Positions 1-9,097 of a stretch of DNA of 38,726 nt are shown here, piece after piece. The notes under the pieces are model-generated. The model was given only the letters and a program-made list of their open reading frames with translations. It searched no databases and was not told the origin of the DNA. Within the stretch, counting starts at the first letter, position 1; the number at the start of each line of letters is the position of its first letter. Source of the stretch: Pseudomonadota bacterium (GTDB taxonomy: Bacteria; Myxococcota_A; Polyangia; Haliangiales; Haliangiaceae); NCBI GenBank assembly GCA_022360315.1, contig JAKSDA010000159.1:1-38726 (forward strand), written 5' to 3'. The position numbers and the translations under genes were made by a program.

Positions 1-220
1 CAGCCGATTTTGGGCACCTGGGGCGCCCGGCGGCAGTCCGCCGGAGGGCTTTGCCCAATGATGGTAGCGGCGTTCGGGATTTTTCCCGAACGCTGCTAGC
101 GCCCGGGCCGAGAGCGGCGATCAGCCGATTTCGGGCACATGGGGCGCCCGGCGGGAGGCCGCCGGAGGGCTTTGCCCAATAATGGTAGCGGCGTTCGGGA
201 TTTTTCCCGAACGCTGCTAG
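1..220. repeat. Two-copy tandem direct repeat, period 121 bp, with hairpin
   Basis: Bases 1-99 and 122-220 are near-identical copies (about 5 differences in 99 bases) separated by 22 unrelated bases. Each copy contains a perfect 10-bp inverted repeat with a TTTT loop: GCGTTCGGGA and TCCCGAACGC, at 70-79/84-93 and 191-200/205-214. The stem extends outward by four more pairs after one mismatch. The second hairpin lies directly beyond the TAG stop (217-219) of the minus-strand kinase, so it may act as that gene's terminator, although no clear U-tract follows. The window starts inside the array, so more copies may lie to the left. Confidence 0.8.
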
Positions 221-1377
221 AAGGCCATGAGCAGGCCCATTCCGGCCAGTGTGGCCAGGATTCCGGCAGCACTGATGACCACTGCGCGCCTCCAGCCCGA
301 TGGCAGACCGCGTGCGCTCACCTTGGCTGTGCAGTCTGCGAGGTACTGTCGCGGTACGGCTCCGCAGCTCAGCATGGCCAATACCTGTTCGGTGCGCTGT
401 GGCCTCCTGGCCGGGTTCTTTTGCAGGAGCGCGGCGAGCAGGGATTCGAGGTCGGACGGGATCTCGGGCAAGAACATCCGCGGCGGAGGAACCGGAGCCT
501 GCAGATGAGCACAGATGACATTGCCCGGCGAGTTGCCTGCGAACGGCGGACGACCGCATAGCATGTTGTAGAGCAAACAGCCGAGTGCGTAGAGATCGGC
601 TCGATGATCGATATTGATGTCGCCCCGGCATTGCTCGGGCGCCATGAATAGCGGCGTACCGATGACATCTCCCATATGCGTGAGCGGAGTGTCGCTGGCG
701 ATGAGCTTGGCGACTCCAAAATCCAGGAGCTTGACTCGCTCACCTGCGGGCACTGATGGATCGCGCATGAGAAAGATGTTGCCCGGCTTGAGGTCGCGGT
801 GAACGATGCCGCGCGCGTGCGCTGCGGCGAGCGCGCTCACAGTCTCATAGGTGATCGCGCGGCTTTGCTCGATCGAAAGCCGGCCCTCGCGCCCGATCCG
901 TTGGGCCAGGCTCTCGCCCTCCAGATACTCCATCACCAGATAGGCGTTGCCCTCATCGTCGTAGTCCGCGCCGTAGATCTTCACCACCCCGGGGTGCTCG
1001 ACGGATTGAGCAGCTCTGGCCTCGTTGAAAAAGCGCTGCACCACGCTGCGATTCCTGGCGAACTCGGGCAACAAGATCTTCACCGCCGCACTGCGCCCGC
1101 TGATCTGCTCCCTGGCCAGATACACGCTGCCCATACCGCCATCAGCCAGTTTGCGCACGATGCGAAGACTGCCGATCACGCGGCCCACATGAGGGTCAGC
1201 GGGTACCGCAGAAAGCGGCAGTCGCGACGTTCCCACTGGCAAGGTGTCCGGAATCGTCGGTACAGCCTGCGCCGGCAACGTTTCCGCAACCGTGGCCGCG
1301 TCATCCAGAGACATGGGCTCCGTGCTCGCGACGGTCGGCTGGCTATCGAGATCGGCGACGTGAGGGACTGTAACCAT
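217..1377 (-). CDS. Ser/Thr protein kinase, C-terminal tail-anchored
   Basis: This is a Hanks-type eukaryotic-like Ser/Thr kinase that phosphorylates proteins at the inner face of the membrane. Seen: a Ser/Thr/Pro-rich N-terminus of about 65 residues; a Gly-rich loop (DGGMGSVYLA, near residue 75); the ATP-binding Lys in AVKILLP; the catalytic HRDLKPGN near 192; DFGVAK near 220; and the activation-segment end MAPEQ near 245. The last 25 residues form one hydrophobic helix, so the protein is anchored by its C-terminus with almost no periplasmic part. The ATG at 1377 is chosen because GGAG lies 6 bases upstream. The frame stays open to a TTG at 1437 and an ATG at 1398, neither with a convincing ribosome site. 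The gene ends at the hairpin repeat. The substrate is unknown. Confidence 0.93.
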   Translation of the reverse strand: MVTVPHVADLDSQPTVASTEPMSLDDAATVAETLPAQAVPTIPDTLPVGTSRLPLSAVPADPHVGRVIGSLRIVRKLADGGMGSVYLAREQISGRSAAVKILLPEFARNRSVVQRFFNEARAAQSVEHPGVVKIYGADYDDEGNAYLVMEYLEGESLAQRIGREGRLSIEQSRAITYETVSALAAAHARGIVHRDLKPGNIFLMRDPSVPAGERVKLLDFGVAKLIASDTPLTHMGDVIGTPLFMAPEQCRGDINIDHRADLYALGCLLYNMLCGRPPFAGNSPGNVICAHLQAPVPPPRMFLPEIPSDLESLLAALLQKNPARRPQRTEQVLAMLSCGAVPRQYLADCTAKVSARGLPSGWRRAVVISAAGILATLAGMGLLMAF

Positions 1378-1469
1378 GGCTTTCTCCGCGTTCGACATTG
1401 GTTGGCTCAGTGATGAAGCAAACCAGGTGCCAGGCAAAATGTGGATGAACCATAGTTTATTTACTTGAA

Positions 1470-1475
1470 ATTATA
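1470..1475 (-). promoter_or_regulatory. Candidate -10 element (TATAAT) for the tail-anchored kinase
   Basis: On the minus strand a perfect TATAAT hexamer lies in an AT-rich patch (about 1450-1500) about 95 bases upstream of the kinase ATG. No consensus -35 hexamer sits 16-18 bases further up, so this is only a plausible promoter. The rest of 1438-1755 shows no convincing gene. Confidence 0.3.
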
Positions 1476-1755
1476 TATCTTTGTGTCATTTCGAACGACT
1501 TATCAAGCAGTCTCCAAGGCGCTGCAAGCCAGGTGCATGAGAGGCATGCATCAGCTGCACCCAGCCGGTCGAGTACTGTGTCATCGACAGGGTCGGACAA
1601 GTCGGACCCCTGGCCAGGAATGCGCGGCGGAGTTGGTATGGAGCTGGCGGCGTTGACGATTCGACCAGTGGGCAGACATTCAGTGGAGTCAGTATCCGCT
1701 GGCCAGGCCGATCATCGACCGGCCGGGCGGATCATCTACCATCGACATTTGCCGT

Positions 1756-2664
1756 TCACTGGCGAGCGACCAGAACCGAGCAGGGCGAGTAGCGCACAGT
1801 GACCTCGGCGACGCTGCCGAGAAGCAAACGCGACAGGCCGGTGCGGCCATGCGTGCCCACTGCAACCAGGTCGTAGCCGGGTTCCTGCTCCTCGATAAAC
1901 GTCTGTACCCCGGCTGTGGCCCGTCCCTGGAACAGGTGAAACTGCACCTTGCGCTGTGCCTGCGAGGCGCGCGAGACCAGATCCTTACTGCGCCGCTCGG
2001 CGTCGGCGACCACGTGCTCGGCCATCGTCGAGTACACGGGTGCCGGTCCCACGATGGGGTCGATCGGCCCCTCGGCCAGGCCGGACACGTGCCAGCAGTG
2101 CAGAATATCGATCGCAGCATCTTGTGCGGCCAGAACACCGGCCTGATCGAGAGCAGCGCCGGCGCTATCGCTGAAATCAGTGGCCACGAGAATGCGTTTC
2201 AAGCCCTCCTGGCTCACGATCGGGGACCGTGCCACGAGTACACTCGATTTGCACAACCTGACCACTTTCTCGGCCACGCTGCCCAGCAAGATGCGCTTGA
2301 ACCCGGTGTGACCGTGCGATCCCACGATGACCAGATCGGCCGAAACTTCCTCGGCCGCGGCACAGATGGCATTGGCCGGCGAGCCGTCGACCAGATGGTG
2401 CTGCGACTTGACGCCCTGCTTGCTGGCCTGGTCGGCAAGCAGTTCGAGCCAGTGCCGCTTTTGTCCCATGCGCTCCTGCAGATGGGTGCGAAAGTCCTCT
2501 AACTTGTTATGAGCGATCTCGAAGGCATCCGGTTTGGCCTCGGACATGATGCTGGCGTGCACGCAGACCAGATCGGCGTCGAGCTGCTGTGCGAGCAGAA
2601 TAGCGTACTGTCCGGCGACTTTGGCGTGGTCCGAAAAATCAGTGGCAATGAGGATCGTCTTCAT
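1756..2664 (-). CDS. Universal stress protein, two UspA domains in tandem
   Basis: This is a cytoplasmic nucleotide-binding stress protein of the UspA superfamily, with two complete domains in one chain of about 302 residues (about 1-145 and 152-302). Each domain starts with the family's beta-strand ((K)(T/R)ILVATDFSD) and ends with the ATP-binding signature G-x2-G-x9-G-S: GSHGHTGFKRILLGS in the first and GTHGRTGLSRLLLGS in the second. Both are therefore expected to bind ATP. The start at 2664 is chosen because GGAGG lies 8 bases upstream; an in-frame ATG at 2697 lacks such a site. The CBS-domain gene lies upstream in the same direction. Usp and CBS proteins often co-occur in energy- or redox-stress regulons, which is a hint, not proof, of a shared role. 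Confidence 0.95.
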   Translation of the reverse strand: MKTILIATDFSDHAKVAGQYAILLAQQLDADLVCVHASIMSEAKPDAFEIAHNKLEDFRTHLQERMGQKRHWLELLADQASKQGVKSQHHLVDGSPANAICAAAEEVSADLVIVGSHGHTGFKRILLGSVAEKVVRLCKSSVLVARSPIVSQEGLKRILVATDFSDSAGAALDQAGVLAAQDAAIDILHCWHVSGLAEGPIDPIVGPAPVYSTMAEHVVADAERRSKDLVSRASQAQRKVQFHLFQGRATAGVQTFIEEQEPGYDLVAVGTHGRTGLSRLLLGSVAEVTVRYSPCSVLVARQ

Positions 2665-2840
2665 GGTCTTTGCCTCCGGTAGCTTTCGTCTGCACATGGT
2701 CTGCCAACTCGATAGATGCGGGTTTGCGCCCGTTGCACGGCCGAAAACAGCTCACGAGAGCGATGTTGGCTGTGCAGTTATTGCGGGCAAAGAGGGCCAT
2801 GACGCAGGCTTTGCGCAGTTGGTGGCTTATTCAGGGCCGA

Positions 2841-2885
2841 GCTGGATAAATCCAGCCGATGAACGCTAAATTCAACCGATGATTG
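2841..2885. promoter_or_regulatory. Palindrome plus imperfect direct repeat, possible operator
   Basis: Between the CBS gene and the Usp gene there is a perfect inverted repeat, GCTGGAT-AA-ATCCAGC (2841-2856). Its right arm begins a 16-base imperfect direct repeat (2850-2865 and 2870-2885, 12 of 16 matching, 20 bases apart, sharing the core CCGATGA). It sits about 180 bases upstream of the Usp start. The spacing and symmetry suit a dimeric regulator, but no regulator is identified. The rest of 2698-3085 holds no supported gene. Confidence 0.3.
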
Positions 2886-3085
2886 CGCAGTTTTTGCTGG
2901 CTTTTGCTCGATCGGCAACGGCGCCGATTACGGTGCCTGGTGTCGGTTGCCTTGTGCTTCAATATGAGCTCGGCGCAGAGCGAGGTTGCAGAGGTGGATT
3001 TCATCGGCAGCACGTACTTATCAGCGGGCCAGAAATCAATTGGCAGGTGGCCTCGATCGGTATCGCGTGCTCGGGCGACGGTGCT

Positions 3086-3550
3086 TCATTGCCGCATCTG
3101 CATGGCAAAACCGCGCAGCAGGTCGATCGACGTGACGATACCGGTCAACGCTCCGCTGTCCATGACGAGGAGTCTGTGGACCGATTCACTGATCATCCGG
3201 TTGGCGGCCTCGGCCACTGTGGCACTCGACTCGATCGATAGGACGAATGGACTCATCACGTCTGCGACCTGCCCAGTGCTGACCGGGAAATGGCCGCCGA
3301 TCTCTTCCAGGGTACTGTCGATAATGCGATAAAACAGCGGATAGCCGTCGCGCAGTGTGTGAGGTCGGTCGAGATCGAGTAGATCCGCAATGGCCACTAC
3401 TCCGACAGGACGCCCCTTTTGAGTGACCACTGGTGCGCCCGTGATGTGGCGGGTGCTGAGAACGCGGGCCGCAGTTTCGATGCTGGTGTCCTGGGCAAAG
3501 GCATATACATCACCGGTCATGACGTCTGATACAGTGGACGGTAGGAGCAC
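3086..3550 (-). CDS. Tandem CBS-domain protein
   Basis: A small soluble protein of about 154 residues, consisting almost only of two CBS motifs, which usually form an adenine-nucleotide-binding Bateman module that regulates a partner. Seen: VSDVMTGDVYAF opens the first CBS motif and ITGAPVVTQKGRPVGVVAIADLL closes it; VADVMSPFVLSIE opens the second and VHRLLVMDSGALTGIVTSIDLL closes it. The GTG at 3550 is preferred because GGAGG lies 6 bases upstream. The longer frame, to a GTG at 3604, has no such site and adds residues that do not resemble CBS sequence. No effector domain is attached, so the protein probably acts in trans. Its neighbour in the same orientation is the UspA gene. Confidence 0.9.
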   Translation of the reverse strand: MLLPSTVSDVMTGDVYAFAQDTSIETAARVLSTRHITGAPVVTQKGRPVGVVAIADLLDLDRPHTLRDGYPLFYRIIDSTLEEIGGHFPVSTGQVADVMSPFVLSIESSATVAEAANRMISESVHRLLVMDSGALTGIVTSIDLLRGFAMQMRQ

Positions 3551-3670
3551 GGAATTCCTCCATTGCAGCAAGGTAGAAGACAATCCCAGCAAAACGGAGG
3601 CCACACTCGAATCCAGCTCTTTTCGGCCCGGTGACTACCAGTCTACGCGAGACTTGCAGTGGACTGTCCT

Positions 3671-3705
3671 GGCCCGCGCAAAATTCGCGCATTTCTGCGC
3701 GGGTC
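3671..3705 (-). terminator. Hairpin downstream of the penicillin-binding protein gene
   Basis: CCCGCGCA (3673-3680) and TGCGCGGG (3696-3703) form a perfect 8-bp stem, extendable by about two pairs, around a 15-base loop. It begins about 13 bases past the PBP stop on the minus strand. No U-run follows, so it may slow or end transcription only with help, or may protect the 3' end. It separates the PBP gene from the downstream CBS/Usp pair. Confidence 0.4.
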
Positions 3706-3718
3706 CAGCTGGCATTTG

Positions 3719-6211
3719 TCAGCCGTGCGGAATAGACAGACGCTCGGCATCGTCGAGTTGTATGGAGTTGCGCTTGTCCAGCGCCATTGGTTCCCCTTGC
3801 TCGCCCTTGCTGTGGTCGCCGCGGTCGTCGGGATCGACTCCTGCCGGAACTTGCCACGGGACCCTGTGGTTGGGATGGTCGCGCGCGACGTCGTACATAT
3901 AGCGCGCCCAAAGTGGCACTACGTCGCGATAGGCGGCCGCCTTGCGGCCGAGCGGACGAACCCGTTGATCATCGCCGAGCCAAACGCTGGTGATCCATCG
4001 CGATGTATAGGCAACGAACGTGACATCCATTTCAGCGCTCGATGTACCTGTCTTGCCAGCGGCGTGAATTCCGGTCTGGCGTATCACCGAGGTGAAGCCG
4101 TGCGAAACTGCTTCGCTGAGTAGTTTGCCGGTCAAGAACGCCGCTCGGGCCGGAATTACCTGAGCCGGTTTTGCATCCGCAGTGGCGACTATGCGGTCGA
4201 CACGATCGGGTGCGGATAACATCGGGTCGTAGAAAACCGTATTGTCCTCCACTACCCGGCCCGATCGGTCGATGATCCGCCGCACGTAGACCCAGTCGAT
4301 CCAGCGTCCGTTGCGGGCGAGAATGGCGAATGCACGGGTGAGCTCGTCGAGGGTGGTACAGGAAGCGCCCAGGGCAAGGGCCTTGTCGGCGATGATCTCG
4401 GTGGTGAAGCCGAGCCGCCGGGCCCACTGTTTTACTCTGTCGGCGCCGAGTTTTTCGAATATGGCCACAGACGGCACATTTTTGGACCGTACCAATGCAT
4501 ACTCGAGGGTGACCTGGGTGGTGGAAGAACCGTCGATATTGGTCGGGATCCACACCTCGCCGGTAACCGGATCGACGATGGGGCGGGGAACGTCATTGAA
4601 TAGACTGTCGTACCCGTAGCCATCGGCTAGCGCAGCCGAGTAATAGACTGGCTTGTAGGTCGACCCCGGCTGGCGGCAGGCCTGTACGGCGCGGTTGTAT
4701 TGCGAACGCGAAAAGTCGTTGCCACCGACCATGGCCACGACATAACCGGTCTTGTGATCGGCGGACAAAAGGGCGCTCTGCGGGTGGGCCACCTGCTCGA
4801 GCACCAGCTGCACAGGCCGGCGCAGTTCGCGCTTGCGCGGTTTTCGGCTCGCTCGCCAGCGCGGGTTCTTCTGCTCGAGACGCCAATCGCGAAATCTGCC
4901 CCGGCTGAGCCTCTCGCGTGATACCCAGATCACGTCACCCTTTTTGAGTACGGCTCGGGGGTCGTCGATCTCGCGATCGTTGGTCGAGTCGTGTGGCGTC
5001 CACTCGGCGGCCCAGCTCATGTTGCGCAGCGGCAGTAGATAGATCGCGGCGCCGACCCGGACCCAGGCGCCTCGCACCCTCACCTTTTCGACCAGGCCGA
5101 GATAGCGGCGACCTTCTTCGAGCGGACCATCGCCGTACATGGCCCGGGCCCGCGCGATGAACATATCGCGTGCCTTGCCCTCGACGTACCATTCCGGGCC
5201 ACGCCAGCCCTGTCGTTTGTCTTGCTTGCGTGAGTTAAAGTCCACATTTTCGGCCGCCGTGCCCTGCACCGCCGGTTGCGCGGTGGTCTCGATGCGCAGG
5301 CCATTCTTCATCAGCGCATCCAGCCCGTAGCGCTCGATCACATGGCGGCGCGCGTGTTCGGTGAAATGCGGCATCCGATTGGGGTAGAGGTCCTGGTAGG
5401 GCCGGAGAATGAGCGGTTTTTGCTTCCATTCGCCGGCTGTATCGGAGTCGATGAAACCGTGCAACGCCATGCGGTCGAGCACTTCATTGCGGCGGGCCAG
5501 GGCGCGCTCGCGATTGCGCAGCGGGGAGTACGACGACGGCGCCTTGGCCAGACCCGCTATCAGGGCCGCTTCGCCCAGGTCGAGTTGCGTGAGGGGTTTG
5601 GAAAAATACCTCCTTGCCGCTGCCTTGACCCCATATGCCCCGCCACCGAGATAAATGTGGTTGAGATATAGAGATAGGATGGCTTTCTTGCTGAACCTGG
5701 CCTCCAGACGGCGCGCGAGCACCGCCTCTATGGCCTTGCGTGACAGCGACTTGTCGTCGCCCACGAACTGCTTGGCGACCTGCTGGGTGATCGTGGAGCC
5801 GCCCTGGGCGAAATCTCCCGCCACCGCATTGGCCCAGGCGGCGCGCAGGATGCCCCTGAAATAGAGCCCGTTGTGGTTGAAGAAATCGTGATCCTCAGCG
5901 GCCAGGAACGCATCGACGAGCGGTTTGGGGATGTTCTGGTACGAGACCACCTCGCGCCACTCGGTGGCAAACTCGCCCATGAGCGTGCCGTCGAATGCGT
6001 AGATGCCGCTCACCGCGGGAACCTCCCGGGTGTAGCTGGCCAGATCGGGCAGCGATGGAGCCTGGCCAGCGAAGTGGCGATAGACAAAGAAGCCGACCAC
6101 CAAAAGGACCGCCGCCAGCGAGGCAAACGCAAAACCGTACAGCTTGATCGCCCAGTAAAGAATGCCTCCGTCGGCACGGTTGGCGACGACGACCCGTGGT
6201 TTCTCCAGCAA
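3719..6211 (-). CDS. Class A penicillin-binding protein (PBP1A-type)
   Basis: This is a bifunctional peptidoglycan synthase of about 830 residues, anchored in the inner membrane with catalytic domains in the periplasm. Seen: a membrane helix near 20-46; a GT51 glycosyltransferase domain with catalytic EDHDFFNHNG (about 103-112), GGSTITQQ (about 138) and LYLNHIYLGGGAYGV; a linker of roughly 150 residues; and a transpeptidase domain with STYK (acyl-accepting Ser, about 516), SKN (about 575) and KTGTSS (about 718). All catalytic motifs are intact. The C-terminal 40 residues are charged. The start codon is a TTG without a clear Shine-Dalgarno site and is uncertain; no in-frame ATG precedes the membrane helix. 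The intergenic stretch to the next gene (6212-6678) has lower GC and probably holds divergent promoters, but I could not define them. Confidence 0.93.
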   Translation of the reverse strand: MLEKPRVVVANRADGGILYWAIKLYGFAFASLAAVLLVVGFFVYRHFAGQAPSLPDLASYTREVPAVSGIYAFDGTLMGEFATEWREVVSYQNIPKPLVDAFLAAEDHDFFNHNGLYFRGILRAAWANAVAGDFAQGGSTITQQVAKQFVGDDKSLSRKAIEAVLARRLEARFSKKAILSLYLNHIYLGGGAYGVKAAARRYFSKPLTQLDLGEAALIAGLAKAPSSYSPLRNRERALARRNEVLDRMALHGFIDSDTAGEWKQKPLILRPYQDLYPNRMPHFTEHARRHVIERYGLDALMKNGLRIETTAQPAVQGTAAENVDFNSRKQDKRQGWRGPEWYVEGKARDMFIARARAMYGDGPLEEGRRYLGLVEKVRVRGAWVRVGAAIYLLPLRNMSWAAEWTPHDSTNDREIDDPRAVLKKGDVIWVSRERLSRGRFRDWRLEQKNPRWRASRKPRKRELRRPVQLVLEQVAHPQSALLSADHKTGYVVAMVGGNDFSRSQYNRAVQACRQPGSTYKPVYYSAALADGYGYDSLFNDVPRPIVDPVTGEVWIPTNIDGSSTTQVTLEYALVRSKNVPSVAIFEKLGADRVKQWARRLGFTTEIIADKALALGASCTTLDELTRAFAILARNGRWIDWVYVRRIIDRSGRVVEDNTVFYDPMLSAPDRVDRIVATADAKPAQVIPARAAFLTGKLLSEAVSHGFTSVIRQTGIHAAGKTGTSSAEMDVTFVAYTSRWITSVWLGDDQRVRPLGRKAAAYRDVVPLWARYMYDVARDHPNHRVPWQVPAGVDPDDRGDHSKGEQGEPMALDKRNSIQLDDAERLSIPHG

Positions 6212-6678
6212 CAGCCAGCAAAGTCTAAACAGAAACGCATTCGTTGTGGATCAAATAAGGCGTCTCTGTTGCGAGGCCAACGGCCGAGCCGGCCGGGAGT
6301 CTGTACCACGCATAATCCACCTTGTTGTCGATACAGCTCATCAGCAGTTGGCTACTCTCGCGAATCAACACAAACCAGACGAGCCGTACCAAAAGCGCCC
6401 GGAACACCTCGATGGAGAATCTCAATATCGCCTGATACAGAGAAAACAGCCGATAAACGGAAACAAATATGCCAAACAGCGATCGCTGCCAACAGGTCGG
6501 GCCGCAGGCAGCTTTGTTCGACGGCTTATGCCGCGCCGGGTCACAGAGATGTGACTTGGATCGACTGCTTTGGGCTAGACTTTTTGACCACATTGACTTA
6601 CATTGGAAGGTGGGTCACCGGATCAGAATTCACTACACGTAGCCAATACAATCCGAGTTGGTTGCGTCCGATGTACTC

Positions 6679-8388
6679 ATGATCGGCGAAATCTTAGGTA
6701 ACTATCGACTCAAGGCCGAAATCGGCAAAGGCGGTATGGCCAGAGTCTATCTCGCCGAGCATGTAAAAATCGGGGCCCAGGCTGCGGTCAAGGTTCTTCA
6801 GCCATCGTTGCTTGGCAACCAGGTCATGATCGACCGGTTTTTGACCGAGGCACGCACCACTGCTGCGGTAAAGCATCCTGGAATCATTGATATTTTTGAG
6901 TTCGGCGAGCTTGGCAACGACGGTGCGTACATGATCATGGAGTATCTGCACGGCGAGACGATGCACCGGCGCATGCGCCGTGAGCGACGCCTGCCTCTGG
7001 ATCAGGCGCTCAACATGATCCGGCAGATCGCCTCGGCCCTGAGTGCTGCGCACCAGGCTGGAATCATTCACCGCGATCTCAAGCCAGACAATATTTTTTT
7101 GGTCCCTGACAGCGAGGTCATCGGTGGAGAGCGGGCCAAGATACTCGACTTTGGCATTGCCAAATACGCGAATGGCTTTGGCAGCGGACGCAGCACCACG
7201 AAGACCGGAGTCATTATTGGTACGCCGGATTACATGCCCCCCGAGCAGTGCAAGGGGCTCAAAGACATCGACCACCGTGCTGACCTCTATTCTCTCGGAT
7301 GCATCCTTTTTAAGCTGCTGACCGGAAGAACACCATTTGCCGAACACGCGACAGGCGAGGTCATTTCTTGCCATGTTCTCAAGGCGCCACCCCACCCTGA
7401 CTCCCTGGTATCGACGATTCCGCCCAATGTCAGCGCGCTAATTCTCAAGCTTCTCGAGAAGAAACCCGAGGATCGCTTTGCCAGCGCCGACGAGGTTCTA
7501 TCCGTACTGGAGACTGTGGACAGCTGTAGTTTTCCGCGGGTCACGCGAGCTCCTGAGGCGATTCCTCAGCAGCTTGATCCCGGCCTGGCATTCGAGGATC
7601 CGGCTTCGGCCAACCCATACGTCGAGTCGGCACGCGAATTCGGTCGCGCCATTGACACGCCCAACCCGAGGGACGCATACACGCCGGTCAGTACGCTGAG
7701 CAGCGCGGCCAACTATCACACAGTGGGTTTGCCGGGGCCTTTCGCGCCACCGCCGCGCAGGCGTCGCTACGGATTTGCCGTGCTAGCTGCGATTGTGCTC
7801 TTCGGTGGCGCAGCGTTCTCGACGGTGCATTTTTTGGGGGTGGGCTCGGAGCTCGTGGCGCGGGACAACTCGAAACAGAAGGGCCAGGAGATGGCCGCGG
7901 TGCTTCCCGGCGAGTCGGTGGCCGCCCCCGAATCTGTCCCCGTCGTCGTTGTCGGCGATAACGATACAGAGGCAGCACCTGCAGCAGCCGCGCCAGTCAA
8001 AAAGGCCATCGCTCTTGAAATCAGTTCCGTACCGGCCGGGGCCGAGGTTTATCAATTACCCGACAAGGCACGAGTCGGACTGACACCACTCACACTCGAA
8101 CGAGACGCCTTCGAAGGCGAGTATGTCTTCTCGGTGAGCAGGGCGGGATATCGAGACTACAGCCTTGTATTCGATGCGCGAGAGAGTGGCACCCATCGGG
8201 CCCAGCTCAAAAAACTGCCCAAACCAAAGACCGTGACCGAGAAAAAGAGCGTGAAGAAGCCGAGCAAGAAGCGGCGCAGATCGAAACGGCGTCGGGCGAG
8301 CAAACCCCGGCCGAACAAAGTCGAGCCCGAGATCAGCGAAAACGGGGCAACCTACGACGATACTGCCCTGATACCCCTGGATGAATAG
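6679..8388 (+). CDS. Membrane Ser/Thr kinase with extracytoplasmic PEGA domain
   Basis: A Hanks-type kinase of about 569 residues. Seen: Gly-rich loop [13 protein letters not shown] (about 16-28), VKVL lysine (about 36), HRDLKPDN (about 131), DFGIAK (about 157), and PPEQ in place of the usual APE (about 187), which may be a harmless substitution. A linker of about 90 residues leads to a membrane helix (about 362-385), then a PEGA domain (about 446-512, [10 protein letters not shown] ... AGYRDYS) outside the membrane. The last 55 residues hold a very basic Lys/Arg tract followed by an acidic end, which could bind cell wall or anionic polymer. The ATG at 6679 ([10 protein letters not shown]) is the typical start for these kinases; the frame is open to a TTG at 6658. 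It is divergent from the PBP gene, so a cell-wall link is possible but unproven. Confidence 0.92.
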   Translation: MIGEILGNYRLKAEIGKGGMARVYLAEHVKIGAQAAVKVLQPSLLGNQVMIDRFLTEARTTAAVKHPGIIDIFEFGELGNDGAYMIMEYLHGETMHRRMRRERRLPLDQALNMIRQIASALSAAHQAGIIHRDLKPDNIFLVPDSEVIGGERAKILDFGIAKYANGFGSGRSTTKTGVIIGTPDYMPPEQCKGLKDIDHRADLYSLGCILFKLLTGRTPFAEHATGEVISCHVLKAPPHPDSLVSTIPPNVSALILKLLEKKPEDRFASADEVLSVLETVDSCSFPRVTRAPEAIPQQLDPGLAFEDPASANPYVESAREFGRAIDTPNPRDAYTPVSTLSSAANYHTVGLPGPFAPPPRRRRYGFAVLAAIVLFGGAAFSTVHFLGVGSELVARDNSKQKGQEMAAVLPGESVAAPESVPVVVVGDNDTEAAPAAAAPVKKAIALEISSVPAGAEVYQLPDKARVGLTPLTLERDAFEGEYVFSVSRAGYRDYSLVFDARESGTHRAQLKKLPKPKTVTEKKSVKKPSKKRRRSKRRRASKPRPNKVEPEISENGATYDDTALIPLDE

Positions 8389-8444
8389 CGGTCGCACGGG
8401 TGTCCTAGGCACGGGCGTCTCGCGGTTTTCTCGGTGGCCTGTAT

Positions 8445-9074
8445 TCAGGGCAGACCGACGATTTTGTGCAGCTGGAGCGAGAGTCGCCAATTGGGCCGCT
8501 CGGTGATCAGGGCGATGGTCCGGGACAGGTGCTGCTCGTACTGGTCGTCCATACACGGCTGAAGGTATCGGCTTGCGTCGGGATAGTGTTGTTCGTAGCC
8601 GGTGAGCGTTGTTTTGTCGACAGTGCTGTCCACGACGACCTTGCACTCGGACACGGACAGTTCGGTTGCGCCGAGCAGCCTGTCGCGCGCGCCGTGAAAC
8701 CGGGGCTTGGGCGACACAGTCAGCCAGTCGACCGGCGCGCCGAGCGGGCGCGTGCCGTTGGATTCCATGTGTACGCGAAAGCCCGCGTCGCGGAGCGCAC
8801 TGCACAGCGTCTGGTCCCACTGCAGGGCTGGTTCTCCACCAGTGACGACCACCATGCGCGAGCCGTGGCGGTCGAGCTCGACCAGACGGGCCACGATCTC
8901 GGACGCGGTGATGCGTTCTGCTCCGGCGCGCGAGAAGTCGGTATCGCACCAGGTGCAAGCCAGGTTACACACAGCAAAACGCAAAAAAACGCACGGACGA
9001 CCGGCGTGAGCGCCTTCGCCCTGGATCGTCGGACCAAAGATCTCCTTGACCAGATACGTTCCAGGCTTGGTCAT
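8445..9074 (-). CDS. queE: 7-carboxy-7-deazaguanine synthase (QueE), radical SAM
   Basis: QueE converts 6-carboxytetrahydropterin to 7-carboxy-7-deazaguanine in the route to queuosine and other deazapurines. Seen: the opening EIFGPTIQGEGAHAGRP (substrate loop); the cluster motif CNLACTWC (C-x3-C-x2-C) followed by D; VVTGGEPALQ (the GGE SAM-binding motif); SPKP; and the ending LSLQLHKIVGLP, which is typical of the family. The length of 209 residues is normal. The gene is convergent with the kinase on its 3' side (56-base gap) and divergent from the next gene, with only 23 bases between the starts, so promoters must overlap coding sequence. No queC, queD or queF is in the window. Confidence 0.95.
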   Translation of the reverse strand: MTKPGTYLVKEIFGPTIQGEGAHAGRPCVFLRFAVCNLACTWCDTDFSRAGAERITASEIVARLVELDRHGSRMVVVTGGEPALQWDQTLCSALRDAGFRVHMESNGTRPLGAPVDWLTVSPKPRFHGARDRLLGATELSVSECKVVVDSTVDKTTLTGYEQHYPDASRYLQPCMDDQYEQHLSRTIALITERPNWRLSLQLHKIVGLP

Positions 9075-9097
9075 GGTTCGTGTAGGCTACTGGCTTC

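Noticed and set aside
6225..6593. 122-residue minus-strand frame between PBP and kinase genes
   Set aside because: It has a hydrophobic patch but no ribosome site and no family motif, and it lies in an intergenic stretch of lower GC that more likely holds promoters.
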